From Rhodobacterales bacterium (GTDB lineage: Bacteria > Pseudomonadota > Alphaproteobacteria > Rhodobacterales > Rhodobacteraceae), in assembly GCA_002748285.1 (NCBI GenBank), contig PDSA01000025.1, positions 62,001-126,000 on the forward strand: 64,000 bases of DNA, given 5' to 3'. The notes below the pieces were generated by a model. It was not told the origin of the DNA and searched no databases. It saw nothing but the letters and a program-made list of their open reading frames with translations. The first letter of the stretch is position 1, and each line of letters starts with the position of its first letter. The position numbers and the translations under genes were made by a program. Of the stretch, positions 25,987-36,147 are shown in pieces.

Positions 25987-27861
25987 ATGACCAAACCCAC
26001 CGACAACCCCGCCGAGCCGTTTAAAAAGGCGCTGGCCGAAGCCACCAAGGTGATCGCCGATGATCCCGAGCTGTCAGTCAGCTTTACGGTTGATCCCTCC
26101 GGGGCCAATGATCAGGCGATGCGCCTGCCCCAGATCAGCCGCAAGATGACCCGCGACGAAGTGCTGCTGGCCCGCGGCACCGCCGATGCTTTGGCCCTGC
26201 GTCACAAGCATCACGATGCCGCCACCCATGCCCGCTATGCCCCCGAGGGCGAGCTGGCCCGCAACATCTATCAGGCGATGGAACATGCCCGCTGCGAAGC
26301 CTTGGGCGGGCGCGCCATGCCCGGGGCGCTCAGCAATATCGACGCCAAAATCGCGGTCGAGGCCGAAAATCGCGGCTATGGGGCTTTGACCGATCAAAAC
26401 GATGCCCCCCTGCCCGAAGCCGCCGGTTATCTGCTGCGCCAGCTGGCCACCGGTCGCCCCCTGCCCGCCCCGGCGCAAAATCTGATCAATCTCTGGCAGG
26501 ACACAATTACGGAACAGGCCGGCGGCACTTTGGAGCATCTGCAACAGGCGCTGGCCGATCAGGCCGAATTCGCCCGCTTTGCCCGCCAGCTGATCGCCGA
26601 TCTGGGCTATGGCGACCAGTTGGGCGATGACCCGGATGCCGAAGATGACGATGCCGATGAGGGCTCCGAAGAAAATCAGGAAGAACAGGACAACCCCGAC
26701 AGTCAGGGCAGCGAAGAAGAGCAGCCTCAGGAAGAGGCCGATCCCGAGCAGTCTCAGGACGAGCAACAGGATGCGGCGCAGGCCGAGGTCTCGATGGATG
26801 ACAGCGCCGAACGCGATGAGGGCGACGAGGCGCAGCTGCCCGAAGGCGATCCGTCCAGCGACCCGCCTGCCCCGGCCCCGGTTTCGGAGGCTGATCCGAA
26901 TTACACGGTTTATTGCTCTGATTTTGACGAAGAGGTCAACGCCGAAGATCTGGCCGACCCGGCCGAGCTGGAACGGCTGCGGGCCTATCTCGATCAACAG
27001 CTGGAACCGCTGAAAGGCGCGGTCTCGCGGCTGGCCAACAAGCTGATGCGCCGCTTGCAGGCCCAGCAAAACCGCTCCTGGGAATTTGATCTGGAAGAAG
27101 GGATACTGGATGCCGGGCGTCTGGCGCGGGTGGTGGCGAACCCGACCACGCCGCTGTCGTTCAAGCAGGAAAAGGATACCGAATTCCGCGATACGGTGGT
27201 GACATTGCTGATCGACAATTCCGGCTCGATGCGCGGGCGTCCGATCTCGATCGCGGCGATTTGCGCCGATGTGCTGGCCCGCACGCTGGAGCGCTGTCAG
27301 GTCAAGGTCGAAATTCTGGGCTTCACCACCAAGGCGTGGAAGGGCGGGCAGAGCCGGGAAAAATGGCTCAATGCCGGGCGGCAGCAAATCCCCGGGCGGC
27401 TGAACGATCTGCGTCACATCATCTACAAACCCGCCGCCGCCCCGTGGCGCCGGGTGCGGCCCAATCTGGGGCTGATGATGAAAGAGGGGCTGTTGAAGGA
27501 AAACATCGACGGCGAGGCGCTGGAATGGGCGCATCGGCGCATGTTGCTCCGGCCTGAGGCGCGCAAAATTTTGATGGTGATTTCAGACGGAGCACCGGTG
27601 GATGACAGCACGCTGTCGGTCAACCCGGCCAATTATCTGGAAAAACATCTGCGCGATGTGATTGCTCTGGTCGAGCGCCGCGATGCGGTTGAATTGCTGG
27701 CGATTGGCATCGGCCATGACGTCACCCGCTATTATGAGCGCGCCGTCACCATCACCGATGTTGAACAGCTGGCCGGGGCGATGACCGAACAGCTGGCGGC
27801 CTTGTTTGACAGCGACCCCCGCGCCCGGGCCCGGGTGATGGGGTTGAGCAAAGCAAGCTAA
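25987..27861 (+). CDS. cobT: cobaltochelatase subunit CobT
   Basis: Partner of CobS in cobalt chelation; 624 residues. An N-terminal helical region is followed by a strongly acidic linker at about residues 215-300 (runs of Asp, Glu and Gln such as [20 protein letters not shown]). A C-terminal von Willebrand A domain carries the MIDAS motif [10 protein letters not shown] near residue 405. The frame opens at 25978, but that ATG overlaps the AAAGGA ribosome-binding site, so the ATG at 25987 is preferred. Order and spacing relative to cobS are as in other alphaproteobacteria. Confidence 0.95.
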   Translation: MTKPTDNPAEPFKKALAEATKVIADDPELSVSFTVDPSGANDQAMRLPQISRKMTRDEVLLARGTADALALRHKHHDAATHARYAPEGELARNIYQAMEHARCEALGGRAMPGALSNIDAKIAVEAENRGYGALTDQNDAPLPEAAGYLLRQLATGRPLPAPAQNLINLWQDTITEQAGGTLEHLQQALADQAEFARFARQLIADLGYGDQLGDDPDAEDDDADEGSEENQEEQDNPDSQGSEEEQPQEEADPEQSQDEQQDAAQAEVSMDDSAERDEGDEAQLPEGDPSSDPPAPAPVSEADPNYTVYCSDFDEEVNAEDLADPAELERLRAYLDQQLEPLKGAVSRLANKLMRRLQAQQNRSWEFDLEEGILDAGRLARVVANPTTPLSFKQEKDTEFRDTVVTLLIDNSGSMRGRPISIAAICADVLARTLERCQVKVEILGFTTKAWKGGQSREKWLNAGRQQIPGRLNDLRHIIYKPAAAPWRRVRPNLGLMMKEGLLKENIDGEALEWAHRRMLLRPEARKILMVISDGAPVDDSTLSVNPANYLEKHLRDVIALVERRDAVELLAIGIGHDVTRYYERAVTITDVEQLAGAMTEQLAALFDSDPRARARVMGLSKAS

Positions 27862-27894
27862 CAGCCTGATATTACACGTATAAGGGGCAGAGAT

Positions 27895-29721
27895 TTGTTT
27901 CAGACATTCGAGGTGGTCACATCGCCCGAAACCGGCCCCAAGCGGCTGGCGCGGCTGCGCAAGCAGATGGCCAAACATCATCTGGATGGCTTTTTGGTGC
28001 CGCGTGCCGATGCACATCAAGGCGAATATGTCGCCGATCATGACGCCCGTCTGGCCTGGCTGACCGGGTTCACCGGCTCGGCGGGGTTCTGTGCCGCCTT
28101 GCAGGATCGGGCGGGCGTGTTCGTGGATGGGCGCTATCGCACGCAGGTGAAATCTCAGATCGACTTGGCGCATTTCACCCCGGTGGATTGGCCGGAAACA
28201 TCGCTGGTGGACTGGTTGAAACAGGCTCTGGCGGGTGGCGGCGTGGTTGGGTTTGATGCCTGGCTGCACACGGTTGCCCAGGTCGAACAGATGGAAGCTA
28301 GTTTAAAAAACACCGGCATTACATTGAAATCATTACACAATCTTGTGGATGATATCTGGGAGGACCAACCCGAGCGCCCAAAAATGCCGATGCGCATTCA
28401 GCCCGAAGCCTATGCCGGCCAGAGCGCAGCGCAGAAATACCAACAGATCAGCCAGACCCTGCAAAAACAGGGGTGCAACGCGACCATCCTCAGCCTGCCG
28501 GATTCGATCTGTTGGCTGCTGAACATCCGTGGCAGCGACATTGCCCGCAACCCGGTGGTGCAGGGTTTTGCCCTGTTTCGCAGCCCCGATCAGGTGGATT
28601 TTTTCACCAACGCCCCCGCCGATCCGCAAGTAGTGGCGCATCTGGGGGAAACGGTGCGCCTGCACCCGATTGACTCGCTTCTGGAACATCTTGGCCAAAG
28701 CTGCCGGGATCAGAGCATTCAGCTCGACCCCACAGTGACCCCGCTGGCGATCTGGCAACATCTGCAACAGCTGGCCAGCGATGCGGAGCACAAGCTGACC
28801 CTGACCCGCGGCCAAGACCCCTGCCTGCTGCCCAAAGCCTGCAAGAATCCGGTGGAAATTGCCGGGGCGCGGGCGGCGCATTTGCGCGATGGGGCGGCGA
28901 TGGTGCGGTTTTTGCATTGGCTGGATGACCATGCCGGCCAAGGCGGGTTAACCGAGATCGACGTGGTGCAAAAGCTTGAGCAATTTCGCCGCGACACCAA
29001 CGCGTTGCGAGACATCAGCTTTGACACCATCTGCGGCAGCGGCCTGAACGGGGCGATCGTCCATTACCGGGTGGATCAACAAACCAACCGCGCCCTTGGT
29101 CAGAACGAGCTGTTGTTGGTGGACAGCGGCGGTCAGTATATTGACGGCACCACCGACATCACCCGCACCGTTGCGGTGGGCGCGGTCTCGGATTTGGAAA
29201 AAACCTGCTTTACCCGGGTGTTACAGGGCATGATTGCCATATCCCGCGCTCGGTTTCCCGTTGGCATTGCGGGGCGCGATCTGGATAGCTTGGCGCGTTA
29301 CCCGCTGTGGCTGGCGGGGCAGGATTACGACCACGGCACCGGGCATGGGGTCGGGGCGTATCTGTCGGTGCATGAGGGGCCGCAACGGATTTCCCGGGCC
29401 AGTCATCTGGCGCTGCAACCGGGCATGATCCTGTCGAACGAGCCGGGTTATTACCGCGAGGAAGCGTTTGGCATTCGCATTGAGAACCTGATCGTGGTGC
29501 AACAGGCTCCGGCGCTGGAGAGGGCGGATGACCGCGCCATGCTCAGTTTTGAGACTCTGACCTATGTGCCGATTGACCGGCGATTGATCAGGGCTGAGAT
29601 GCTCAGCCGGGAAGAGCGCGATTGGCTGGATGCGTATCACGCCAAGACCCTTGAGCTGCTGTTGCCAGAGCTGAGCCCGGCGGATCAAGGTTGGTTAAGA
29701 ACGGCGTGTAAGCCTTTGTAG
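27895..29721 (+). CDS. M24-family Xaa-Pro aminopeptidase (aminopeptidase P type)
   Basis: Metallopeptidase predicted to release N-terminal residues before proline, 608 residues in three domains. Two creatinase-like N-terminal domains start with GFLVPRADAHQGEYVA and LAWLTGFTGSAGF. The catalytic pita-bread domain has the dimetal ligands: LLVDSGGQYIDGTTDITRTV (two Asp), GTGHGVGAYLSVHEGP (His), and SNEPGYYREEAFGIRIENL (two Glu). The start is a TTG at 27895, supported by AAGGGG 7 bases upstream and by the family-like N-terminus MFQTFEVVT. It lies 33 bases after cobT, possibly on the same transcript without functional connection. Confidence 0.93.
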   Translation: MFQTFEVVTSPETGPKRLARLRKQMAKHHLDGFLVPRADAHQGEYVADHDARLAWLTGFTGSAGFCAALQDRAGVFVDGRYRTQVKSQIDLAHFTPVDWPETSLVDWLKQALAGGGVVGFDAWLHTVAQVEQMEASLKNTGITLKSLHNLVDDIWEDQPERPKMPMRIQPEAYAGQSAAQKYQQISQTLQKQGCNATILSLPDSICWLLNIRGSDIARNPVVQGFALFRSPDQVDFFTNAPADPQVVAHLGETVRLHPIDSLLEHLGQSCRDQSIQLDPTVTPLAIWQHLQQLASDAEHKLTLTRGQDPCLLPKACKNPVEIAGARAAHLRDGAAMVRFLHWLDDHAGQGGLTEIDVVQKLEQFRRDTNALRDISFDTICGSGLNGAIVHYRVDQQTNRALGQNELLLVDSGGQYIDGTTDITRTVAVGAVSDLEKTCFTRVLQGMIAISRARFPVGIAGRDLDSLARYPLWLAGQDYDHGTGHGVGAYLSVHEGPQRISRASHLALQPGMILSNEPGYYREEAFGIRIENLIVVQQAPALERADDRAMLSFETLTYVPIDRRLIRAEMLSREERDWLDAYHAKTLELLLPELSPADQGWLRTACKPL

Positions 29722-29751
29722 AGGCTAAGTTATATTAAAAAGCGGAGGGCT

Positions 29752-29796
29752 GCGCCTGCCTGGGCAGGCGCAGCCCGGCCTAACGGCCGGGCGGGA
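29752..29796. repeat. REP-like intergenic repeat, copy C
   Basis: Two adjacent perfect hairpins: GCGCCTGCC-TG-GGCAGGCGC (29752-29771) and CCCGGCC-TAAC-GGCCGGG (29774-29791). The second, with following CGGGAC, matches copy A; GCAGGCGCAGCCCGGC matches copy D. It lies between the converging aminopeptidase and cysS genes and could also end both transcripts. Confidence 0.75.
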
Positions 29797-29829
29797 CATA
29801 CCGAAAGGAATGCTCCCTTATCAACAGCC

Positions 29830-31209
29830 TCAAAGCAACCCCTGCAGCTTGGCCGCATCAAAGTCAGCCCCAGCCACCAGCTTGACCCCGTCCTTGCCCA
29901 TTTGCACTTGGACTCCGGCCTCCAGCAGCGCGGTTTTTAACTGATCCACCTGACTGAAATCCTTGCTCTGCATCGCTTGCTGGCGCATCTGCCCCAGTTT
30001 TTCGCCCAGCTCGGCCAGCCCCGCATCATCCACCGCAGCCAGCCAATCGCCGGCCCCATCCTCCAACAGCCCGAGCAACGCCGCCGACGCCTTCAGCGCG
30101 CCGCAATCCCCAGCCCCGGCCAGCTTGTGCAATTCGGCAATCGCTCCGGCGGTGTTGATGTCATCAGCCAGCGCCGCCAGAACCGAGGGCGCAACCTCGC
30201 TCGGCGCCACATCCCGGCACATCTCGCGCCATTTGCGCAAAGTCGCCTCGGCCTCGCGGCGCTTTTTGGCGGTCCAGTCCATCGGCTTGCGGTAATGGGT
30301 GGACAGGAACACAAAGCGGATCACCTCTCCGGGCACCGGCGGCTGGCCGTCATGGCCTTGCAGCAGATCATGCACCGTGAAAAAATTGCCCAGCGATTTG
30401 GACATCTTTTTGCCCTCGACCTGCAACATCTCGTTATGCAGCCAGTAATTGGCAAAGCCGCCCTCGGGATGGGCGCAGCAGCTTTGCGCAATTTCGTTTT
30501 CGTGATGCGGGAACATCAGATCATTGCCGCCGCCATGAATGTCAAAACTGGCCCCGAGCAATTCATAAGACATCGCCGAGCATTCAATATGCCAGCCCGG
30601 ACGGCCCCGGCCCCAAGGGCTGTCCCAGCCGGGTTGGTCCTCGGTCGAAGGCTTCCACAAAATGAAATCCATCGGGTTGCGCTTGTAAGGGGCGACTTCG
30701 ACCCGGGCGCCGGCAATCATATCCTTGACCGAGCGCCCGGACAGCGCACCGTAATCCTGATAGCTGTCCACCGCAAACAGCACATGGCCCTGCGCGGCAT
30801 AGGCGTGGCCGGACTCGATCAGCTGGCCGATCATCGTCAGCATTGGCGCGATATAGTCGGTGGCACGCGGCATCTGGTCGGGCTCTTTGGCCCCCAGCGC
30901 CGCCATATCATCCAGAAACCAGCCGGTGGTCTGGCCGGTGATCTGAGCAATCGGCTGGCCGGTTTCATTGGCGCGCGCGATGATTTTGTCGTCAATATCG
31001 GTGAAATTGCGCACATAGGTCACATGATCGGCCCCATAGACATGGCGCAACAGCCGGTTCAGCACATCAAACACCACCACCGGGCGGGCATTGCCGATAT
31101 GGGCGCGGTCATAAACCGTCGGCCCACAGACATACATCCGCACATTTTGCGGATCAATCGGCACGAAGTCCCGCTTTTGCCGGGTTTTGGTGTCGTAAAG
31201 CTTGATCAT
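29830..31209 (-). CDS. cysS: cysteinyl-tRNA synthetase
   Basis: Class I aminoacyl-tRNA synthetase charging tRNA-Cys, 459 residues. The zinc/active-site Cys and HIGH-type motif are in [20 protein letters not shown]; a second zinc ligand region is [22 protein letters not shown] is the usual His/Glu zinc segment. KMSKS occurs in [12 protein letters not shown]. Length is normal and the motifs are intact. Confidence 0.97.
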   Translation of the reverse strand: MIKLYDTKTRQKRDFVPIDPQNVRMYVCGPTVYDRAHIGNARPVVVFDVLNRLLRHVYGADHVTYVRNFTDIDDKIIARANETGQPIAQITGQTTGWFLDDMAALGAKEPDQMPRATDYIAPMLTMIGQLIESGHAYAAQGHVLFAVDSYQDYGALSGRSVKDMIAGARVEVAPYKRNPMDFILWKPSTEDQPGWDSPWGRGRPGWHIECSAMSYELLGASFDIHGGGNDLMFPHHENEIAQSCCAHPEGGFANYWLHNEMLQVEGKKMSKSLGNFFTVHDLLQGHDGQPPVPGEVIRFVFLSTHYRKPMDWTAKKRREAEATLRKWREMCRDVAPSEVAPSVLAALADDINTAGAIAELHKLAGAGDCGALKASAALLGLLEDGAGDWLAAVDDAGLAELGEKLGQMRQQAMQSKDFSQVDQLKTALLEAGVQVQMGKDGVKLVAGADFDAAKLQGLL

Positions 31210-31472
31210 AACCTAAATATCCTTATCAGGCCGGGCGCTTGCTGCGGCGCGATGCGTTCAAAACAAAAGAAAAACCATGAAGAACTGCCCCGCCCGAACC
31301 CCTGTGTTCAGCGGAGTCTACAAATACAGCGCAGGGTGGCAGTTTCAGTCATAGCCCCTGCCTAGCAATAAAAACCGAGGCAGACAAGTGCGGCAAATCA
31401 TTGCCAAAGCCTTCAGTTTGAATTACCAGCAGGCGCACGCCATCAACACCACACCAAACAGACGGACCCCAG

Positions 31473-32168
31473 ATGTCAAACCCATTGAAAATTGTCGCTG
31501 TGCCGATGCACCCTGAGGGGCTGAAATTTGTTGGCATTTTTGCCGTGATCTCAATCCTGCTGGGACTGCTGTGGATGCCGCTGTTCTGGGTCGGTCTGGT
31601 GCTGACCATCTGGTGCTATTATTTTTTCCGCAACCCGGTGCGCTCGGTGCCGCAGCAAGAGGGGCTGGTCCTGTCGCCGGCCGATGGGGTGATCAGCCTG
31701 ATTACCAAGGTGATCCCTCCGGCGGAAATGGGGCTGGGCCCACAAGAACGTGTGCGGGTGTCGGTGTTCATGAATGTGTTTAACTGCCATGTGAACCGGG
31801 CGCCGATGGATGGGGAATTTACCGCGATCCATTATCACAAGGGCAAATTCGTCAATGCTTCGCTGGACAAAGCCAGTGAGCATAATGAGCGCAATGCCCT
31901 GACCATCACCAACCGGGCCGGCCATTCGATCGGAGTGATCCAGATCGCGGGGCTGGTGGCGCGGCGCATTGTCTGTTTTACCGCGGTCGGAGATCAGGTC
32001 AGAGCCGGCGAGCGCTTTGGCCTGATCCGTTTTGGCAGCCGGTTGGATGTGTTTTTGCCCATCGGGGTAGAGCCCAAAGTCATTCTGGGCCAGACCGCCG
32101 TGGCCGGGGAAACCGTGCTGGCCGATCTGGCCGATCCAACCCCCAACAGCAAAGGAACCCGGATTTGA
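31473..32168 (+). CDS. psd: phosphatidylserine decarboxylase proenzyme
   Basis: Makes phosphatidylethanolamine from phosphatidylserine. The 231-residue proenzyme belongs to the short bacterial type. An N-terminal hydrophobic hairpin ([20 protein letters not shown] and following) anchors it to the membrane. SPADGVISL and [19 protein letters not shown] are core motifs. [11 protein letters not shown] contains the Gly-Ser site where self-cleavage generates the pyruvoyl cofactor. It is coupled to pssA, whose start overlaps its stop codon, joining two consecutive steps in one operon. Confidence 0.96.
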   Translation: MSNPLKIVAVPMHPEGLKFVGIFAVISILLGLLWMPLFWVGLVLTIWCYYFFRNPVRSVPQQEGLVLSPADGVISLITKVIPPAEMGLGPQERVRVSVFMNVFNCHVNRAPMDGEFTAIHYHKGKFVNASLDKASEHNERNALTITNRAGHSIGVIQIAGLVARRIVCFTAVGDQVRAGERFGLIRFGSRLDVFLPIGVEPKVILGQTAVAGETVLADLADPTPNSKGTRI

Positions 32169-32914
32169 ACCACCGCGCTGCCAGAAACGTGCCGCTGCGG
32201 CGGTTTATCCCGAATTTCGTGACAATTTTCGCGCTCTGCGCCGGTCTGACGGCGGTGCGTGAGGGCTTTGCCGGGCATTTCCACAATGCGCTGGGGCTGC
32301 TGATGCTGGCGGCGGTGCTGGATGGGATTGACGGCAAGCTGGCGCGGATGCTGAACTCGGCCAGCCAGTTCGGGGCCGAGCTGGATACGCTGGCGGATTT
32401 CTTCAATTTCGGCATTGCGCCGACGATCCTGCTCTATCTGATGTTCTTTGCCGGCAGCGAATTTGACAATCTGGGCTGGCTGGCGCTGATTATTTTCACT
32501 ATCGCCTGCATGATGCGGCTGGCGCGATTCAATGTGGCGTTGCTCGAAGAAGAAGACCGCCCGGTGGATAAAAGCTTTCTGGTCGGGGTTCCCGCCCCCG
32601 CCATGGCTTGCCTTGGCTTTTTACCGGCCTTTTTGTTCATGTCGGGGTGGAAAAGCATTGGCGACTATCCGGTGTTGATTGCTTTTTACATCATCATTTG
32701 CGGGGCGCTGGCGGTCAGCCGGTTGCCGACGCTGTCGATCAAATACCTCAACATCAAACCCCGCCACCAGTTCTGGTTGTTTGCCGCGGTGGTGCTGGCG
32801 CTGGTGATCCTATCGGTGTTTCCGTGGCATATGCTGGTGCTGGTTGATCTGATCTATCTGGCAAGTTTGCCCATCACATGGTCGATGGCGCGCAAGCAGA
32901 CAAAGCCGGAATAA
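32165..32914 (+). CDS. pssA: CDP-diacylglycerol-serine O-phosphatidyltransferase
   Basis: Membrane enzyme making phosphatidylserine, the substrate of Psd. The 249 residues contain the CDP-alcohol phosphatidyltransferase motif ([11 protein letters not shown], then [18 protein letters not shown]) and several hydrophobic membrane segments. The start appears to be TTG at 32165, forming TTGA with the psd stop codon; the next ATG would remove the first conserved part. Only three bases separate its stop from that of the converging cysteine-rich gene. Confidence 0.95.
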   Translation: MNHRAARNVPLRRFIPNFVTIFALCAGLTAVREGFAGHFHNALGLLMLAAVLDGIDGKLARMLNSASQFGAELDTLADFFNFGIAPTILLYLMFFAGSEFDNLGWLALIIFTIACMMRLARFNVALLEEEDRPVDKSFLVGVPAPAMACLGFLPAFLFMSGWKSIGDYPVLIAFYIIICGALAVSRLPTLSIKYLNIKPRHQFWLFAAVVLALVILSVFPWHMLVLVDLIYLASLPITWSMARKQTKPE

Positions 32915-32917
32915 CAC

Positions 32918-33178
32918 TTAGCCATCGCAGGCACACCCAGGGCCTTTTCTGCATGTATAAGACCGGCTGATACAACTGTCACCACAAGCCTTGCCTTTGC
33001 GACATACTTTGCAACACGCAACCTTTATGATTTTGGCTTGGGAACCTGTCTGTTGAAGAGCCCTAAATCGTTGCATAATATCCATCTGTTGATCTGCAAC
33101 TGTCACAGACTGCGCCCACGCCTCAGCGCCAGATAACGCCATCAACCACACAACTCCCAGTGCTATAAAGTGCTTCAA
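32918..33178 (-). CDS. small cysteine-rich exported protein, function unknown
   Basis: 86 residues: signal peptide (MKHFIALGVVWLMALSGAEA, cleavage probably after AWA), a helical middle, and a compact C-terminal module with eight cysteines: VACCKVCRKGKACGDSCISR, then SYTCRKGPGCACDG. KGKACGDSCI resembles a motif seen in scattered small proteins; the cysteines could form disulfides or bind metal. The start is TTG at 33178, supported by GGAGG about 7 bases upstream; no in-frame ATG gives a signal peptide. A CtrA-type box lies 42-58 bases upstream. I do not recognise a characterised family. Confidence 0.75.
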   Translation of the reverse strand: MKHFIALGVVWLMALSGAEAWAQSVTVADQQMDIMQRFRALQQTGSQAKIIKVACCKVCRKGKACGDSCISRSYTCRKGPGCACDG

Positions 33179-33209
33179 AACAGCTCCTCCATAAAACTAA
33201 TCCAATAAT

Positions 33210-33236
33210 GTTAACAAAGGTTAACAGAAGGTTAAT
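33210..33236 (-). promoter_or_regulatory. CtrA-type binding site upstream of cysteine-rich gene
   Basis: On the minus strand TTAACCTTCTGTTAAC matches the CtrA consensus TTAA-N7-TTAAC exactly (arms 33232-33235 and 33220-33224). A third half site, GTTAAC at 33210-33215, continues the 10-11 bp phasing. It lies at promoter distance from the TTG start at 33178. Confidence 0.6.
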
Positions 33237-33280
33237 TCTACTTAAAGTGTTTTTCTCACACTCCTCGTCCTAATCGCAAC

Positions 33281-34036
33281 CTAGCCCAATCTTTTCTGAT
33301 ACACCCCTTGCAGAAAATCCGTCACCTCTCCCATCATCTGCCGATCAAACCCATCCGACCCCGCATCCTGCGACATCCCGCGCCGCAGCTTGCCCTGATC
33401 CGGGATCTGATCCAACGGCCCGCCCGGCCCCTGCTGATACACCAACAGCGGCACATCCACTCCGGCCAGAGCGTGTTCGGGAAAACACACAAGCTGTGGC
33501 TCCAACACCACCAACGCCCGCAAACGCGGCTCGGCGCTGACCGGCACGGGCTTATTCAGCTTGTTGAACAGCTTGCCCCCTGCCAGCGCCAGCCCGGCGG
33601 CTCCACCCATGCCATGACCAATCACCGCCACCTGATCGCGGTTGACACAGCCCTCCAAAATGCCGTTTTCCGCCACCTCATCAATGCACAGGCTCAGATG
33701 ATAGGGGCGCAGTTGCAGATTGCGGGTGCTGCCGTCCAGAAAATTGTCATCCGCATGATTGCCGAAATGTTCCGGCATCGCCACCACAAAGCCGCTCGCC
33801 GCCAGATGCTGCGCCAACGCCAGATGATCCAGACGGCTGCCTCCGGCATCATGGGATATGATCACCAGCGGGTAATTGCCGCCCTGCACAAACGCATTCA
33901 ACCCGGCCTGAATGTGATGCGCTCCAACCTTGAGATCACCGAATTCAGCCTGCGCCGGATACATCACGAAAACCGGCACCCCCATATGGTTGCGCCCATC
34001 CCAAATACGCATATGCAGACAACCAATTTTTTGCAT
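33281..34036 (-). CDS. alpha/beta-hydrolase-like protein with altered nucleophile
   Basis: 251 residues resembling predicted dienelactone hydrolases / acetylhydrolases: YPLVIISHDAGGSRLDHLAL (oxyanion-hole strand), VAMPEHFGNHADD, and the nucleophile elbow VAVIGHGMGGAAGLALAGG. The elbow normally reads GHSMGG; here the serine codon is GGC (glycine), so ordinary serine-hydrolase chemistry is unlikely unless another residue substitutes. No signal peptide is seen from this start. The ATG at 34036 has GGAGGAA at ideal spacing; the frame upstream to 34156 does not fit the fold. It is divergent from purB. Confidence 0.75.
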   Translation of the reverse strand: MQKIGCLHMRIWDGRNHMGVPVFVMYPAQAEFGDLKVGAHHIQAGLNAFVQGGNYPLVIISHDAGGSRLDHLALAQHLAASGFVVAMPEHFGNHADDNFLDGSTRNLQLRPYHLSLCIDEVAENGILEGCVNRDQVAVIGHGMGGAAGLALAGGKLFNKLNKPVPVSAEPRLRALVVLEPQLVCFPEHALAGVDVPLLVYQQGPGGPLDQIPDQGKLRRGMSQDAGSDGFDRQMMGEVTDFLQGVYQKRLG

Positions 34037-34192
34037 CCCGGTTCCTCCGTCACCTTGCCCCATACCCGGCTTGTGCCTCAGCCCGGACAGGGAAACAAGC
34101 CCAAAGCCGCCCTGCCCCTTGCTGATCGCCCCCAAGCCGATTAAGAGATGAAGCATCTGTTACCCTGCCCCTTAGACAAAGGTTTTTCGGCT

Positions 34193-35494
34193 ATGATCCC
34201 TCGCTATTCCCGCCCTGAAATGGTCGCCATCTGGTCTCCTGCCTCGAAATTTCGCATCTGGTATGAAATCGAAGCCCATGCCTGCGATGCTCAGGCCAAG
34301 CTGGGCGTGATCCCGCAGGCCAATGCCGATGCGGTCTGGAAGGCCAAGGATGTGGAATTTGACGTGGCCCGCATTGACGAAATCGAGGCCGTCACCAAGC
34401 ATGACGTGATCGCGTTCCTCACCCATCTGGCCGAGATCATCGGCAATGACGAGGCCCGTTTCGTACATCAGGGCATGACCAGCTCAGACGTGCTGGATAC
34501 TTGCTTCAACGTGCAGCTGGTCAAGGCCAGCGATATTCTGATCGAGGGCATGGAAAAGCTGCTGACCGCGCTGAAACGCCGGGCGCTTGAGCATAAAATG
34601 ACCATCCGCATCGGCCGCAGCCACGGCATCCATGCCGAGCCCACCACCATGGGCCTGACCTTTGCCCGTTTCTACGCCGAGATGGACCGCAACCTGACCC
34701 GCCTGAAAACTGCGCGGGCCGAAATTGCCACCGGCGCGATTTCCGGCGCGGTCGGCACGTTTGCCAATATCGACCCGGCGGTTGAGGAACATGTCTGCCA
34801 GCAAATGGGCCTGCTGCCCGAGCCGATTTCGACCCAGGTGATCCCGCGTGATCGCCATGCGGCGTTTTTCGCCACCCTTGGGGTGATCGGCAGCAGCATC
34901 GAAAACATCGCGGTTGAGGTGCGCCACATGCAACGCACCGAGGTTTTAGAGGCCGAGGAATTTTTCTCGAAGGGTCAAAAGGGCTCCTCCGCCATGCCGC
35001 ATAAACGCAACCCGGTGCTGAGCGAAAATCTCTCGGGTCTGGCGCGGCTGATCCGTATGAGCGTGGTGCCGGCGATGGAAAATGTGGTGCTGTGGCACGA
35101 GCGCGACATCTCGCATTCTTCGGTTGAACGCAATATCGGCCCCGATACCACGGTGACGCTGGATTTCGCGCTGGCCCGTCTGACGGGTCTGATTGACAAG
35201 CTGGTGATTTACCCCGATAACATGCTGGCGAATATGAATAAATTTCGCGGTCTGGTGCATTCGCAGCGGGTGCTGCTGGCGCTGACTCAGGCAGGTGTCA
35301 GCCGCGAGGACAGCTATCGCATGGTGCAGCGCAACGCCATGCGGGTCTGGGAACAGGATGCGGATTTCATGACCGAGCTGCTCAATGATGCCGAGGTGAC
35401 GGCGGCGCTGAGCAAAGAAGAGATCGAGGACAAGTTCGATCTGGGCTATCATACCAAGCATGTCGATACGATCTTCAAGCGGGTGTTTGGGTAA
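34193..35494 (+). CDS. purB: adenylosuccinate lyase
   Basis: Catalyses two fumarate-releasing steps in purine synthesis: SAICAR to AICAR and adenylosuccinate to AMP. The 433 residues from MIPRYSRPEM have the superfamily signature GSSAMPHKRNP, preceded by the mobile catalytic loop, and the conserved HQGMTSSDVLDT and RSHGIHAEPTTMG segments with the catalytic His. The frame opens at 34148, but the ATG at 34193 gives the family N-terminus. The ribosome-binding site is weak (AAAGG about 11 bases upstream). Intergenic repeats follow the gene. Confidence 0.96.
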   Translation: MIPRYSRPEMVAIWSPASKFRIWYEIEAHACDAQAKLGVIPQANADAVWKAKDVEFDVARIDEIEAVTKHDVIAFLTHLAEIIGNDEARFVHQGMTSSDVLDTCFNVQLVKASDILIEGMEKLLTALKRRALEHKMTIRIGRSHGIHAEPTTMGLTFARFYAEMDRNLTRLKTARAEIATGAISGAVGTFANIDPAVEEHVCQQMGLLPEPISTQVIPRDRHAAFFATLGVIGSSIENIAVEVRHMQRTEVLEAEEFFSKGQKGSSAMPHKRNPVLSENLSGLARLIRMSVVPAMENVVLWHERDISHSSVERNIGPDTTVTLDFALARLTGLIDKLVIYPDNMLANMNKFRGLVHSQRVLLALTQAGVSREDSYRMVQRNAMRVWEQDADFMTELLNDAEVTAALSKEEIEDKFDLGYHTKHVDTIFKRVFG

Positions 35495-35536
35495 GCAAGC
35501 GTCCCGACAGACGTTTCGCACTTTCTCACTGCTTCG

Positions 35537-35609
35537 CCCGGCCGCAAGGCCGGGCTACGCCTACCTATAGGTCCGGCATCAGCGACTACCCAAGCAGGCG
35601 CAGCCCGGC
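35537..35609. repeat. REP-like intergenic repeat, copy D
   Basis: CCCGGCC-GCAA-GGCCGGG hairpin (35537-35554), then GCAGGCGCAGCCCGGC (35594-35609), the latter identical to part of copy C. The order of the two modules is reversed relative to copy C. It lies between converging purB and the SlyX gene. Confidence 0.65.
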
Positions 35610-35630
35610 GTTCTTTGGCTTATATGACGT

Positions 35631-35737
35631 TTAAAGCGTTATGCGAAAAACCTGAATCCCCTAACGCTGCCTGAAATCAAAGATTTCAACGCGTTAGGTG
35701 ATACTCTATGTCTCAGGTATTTCGTCAAACGCTATAG
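35631..35737. repeat. MITE-like intergenic repeat, copy 1
   Basis: About 107 bp. One end is GCGTTATGCGAAAAACCTGA, the other TATTTCGTCAAACGCTATAG, which together are imperfect terminal inverted repeats. The centre is a long hairpin: CCTAACGC/GCGTTAGG outside and TGAAATC-AAA-GATTTCA inside. It matches copy 2 (54178-54285, opposite orientation) nearly throughout. Confidence 0.8.
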
Positions 35738-35769
35738 CAGAAGTCTTGGCAGACCGCCTAAAAAGCACC

Positions 35770-35988
35770 CTACCAATGCGGCGGGCGTTGATCACTCAAT
35801 ACCACCGAGCCCCCGGCCTCAGCCTCGCGGCTGGCTTCGCGCTCCATCAGGATTCGCACACGATCATTGAGCAGCTCAATGTCCTTCTCCTGACGGGCGA
35901 CAACATCGGACAGATCGTCGACCGTCTTGATCAGATAGGCGACTTGCTCTTGCAGTTGGGTAATTTCTTTCTGGCTCATGCCTGCCAT
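35770..35988 (-). CDS. SlyX family protein
   Basis: Short coiled-coil protein of 72 residues. The heptad-rich segment runs SQKEITQLQEQVAYLIKTVD then DLSDVVARQEKDIELLNDRV, and the tail ends in PPHW, the usual SlyX ending. The family's role is unknown; the E. coli name derives from the neighbouring slyD locus. ATGs at 35988 and 35979 are both possible, and neither has a strong ribosome-binding site. It is divergent from hisS. Confidence 0.85.
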   Translation of the reverse strand: MAGMSQKEITQLQEQVAYLIKTVDDLSDVVARQEKDIELLNDRVRILMEREASREAEAGGSVVLSDQRPPHW

Positions 35989-36147
35989 GCTACACGGTAA
36001 ATGCCCATTCCACAAGAACCCACTGGCGCATCAGCACCCCTTTGCCACATGGCCCCGCTTTTCCCTGACCAGATGCGGCCCCTTCCCTTGCCCCCGCCCG
36101 CGCCTTTGGGTAAAGCCTTGGCCAGACATACCCAAAGGGAACACCCC

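Noticed and set aside
26074..27534. 486-codon open frame opposite cobT
   Set aside because: Antisense shadow; the low-complexity Leu/Phe part mirrors the acidic linker of CobT.
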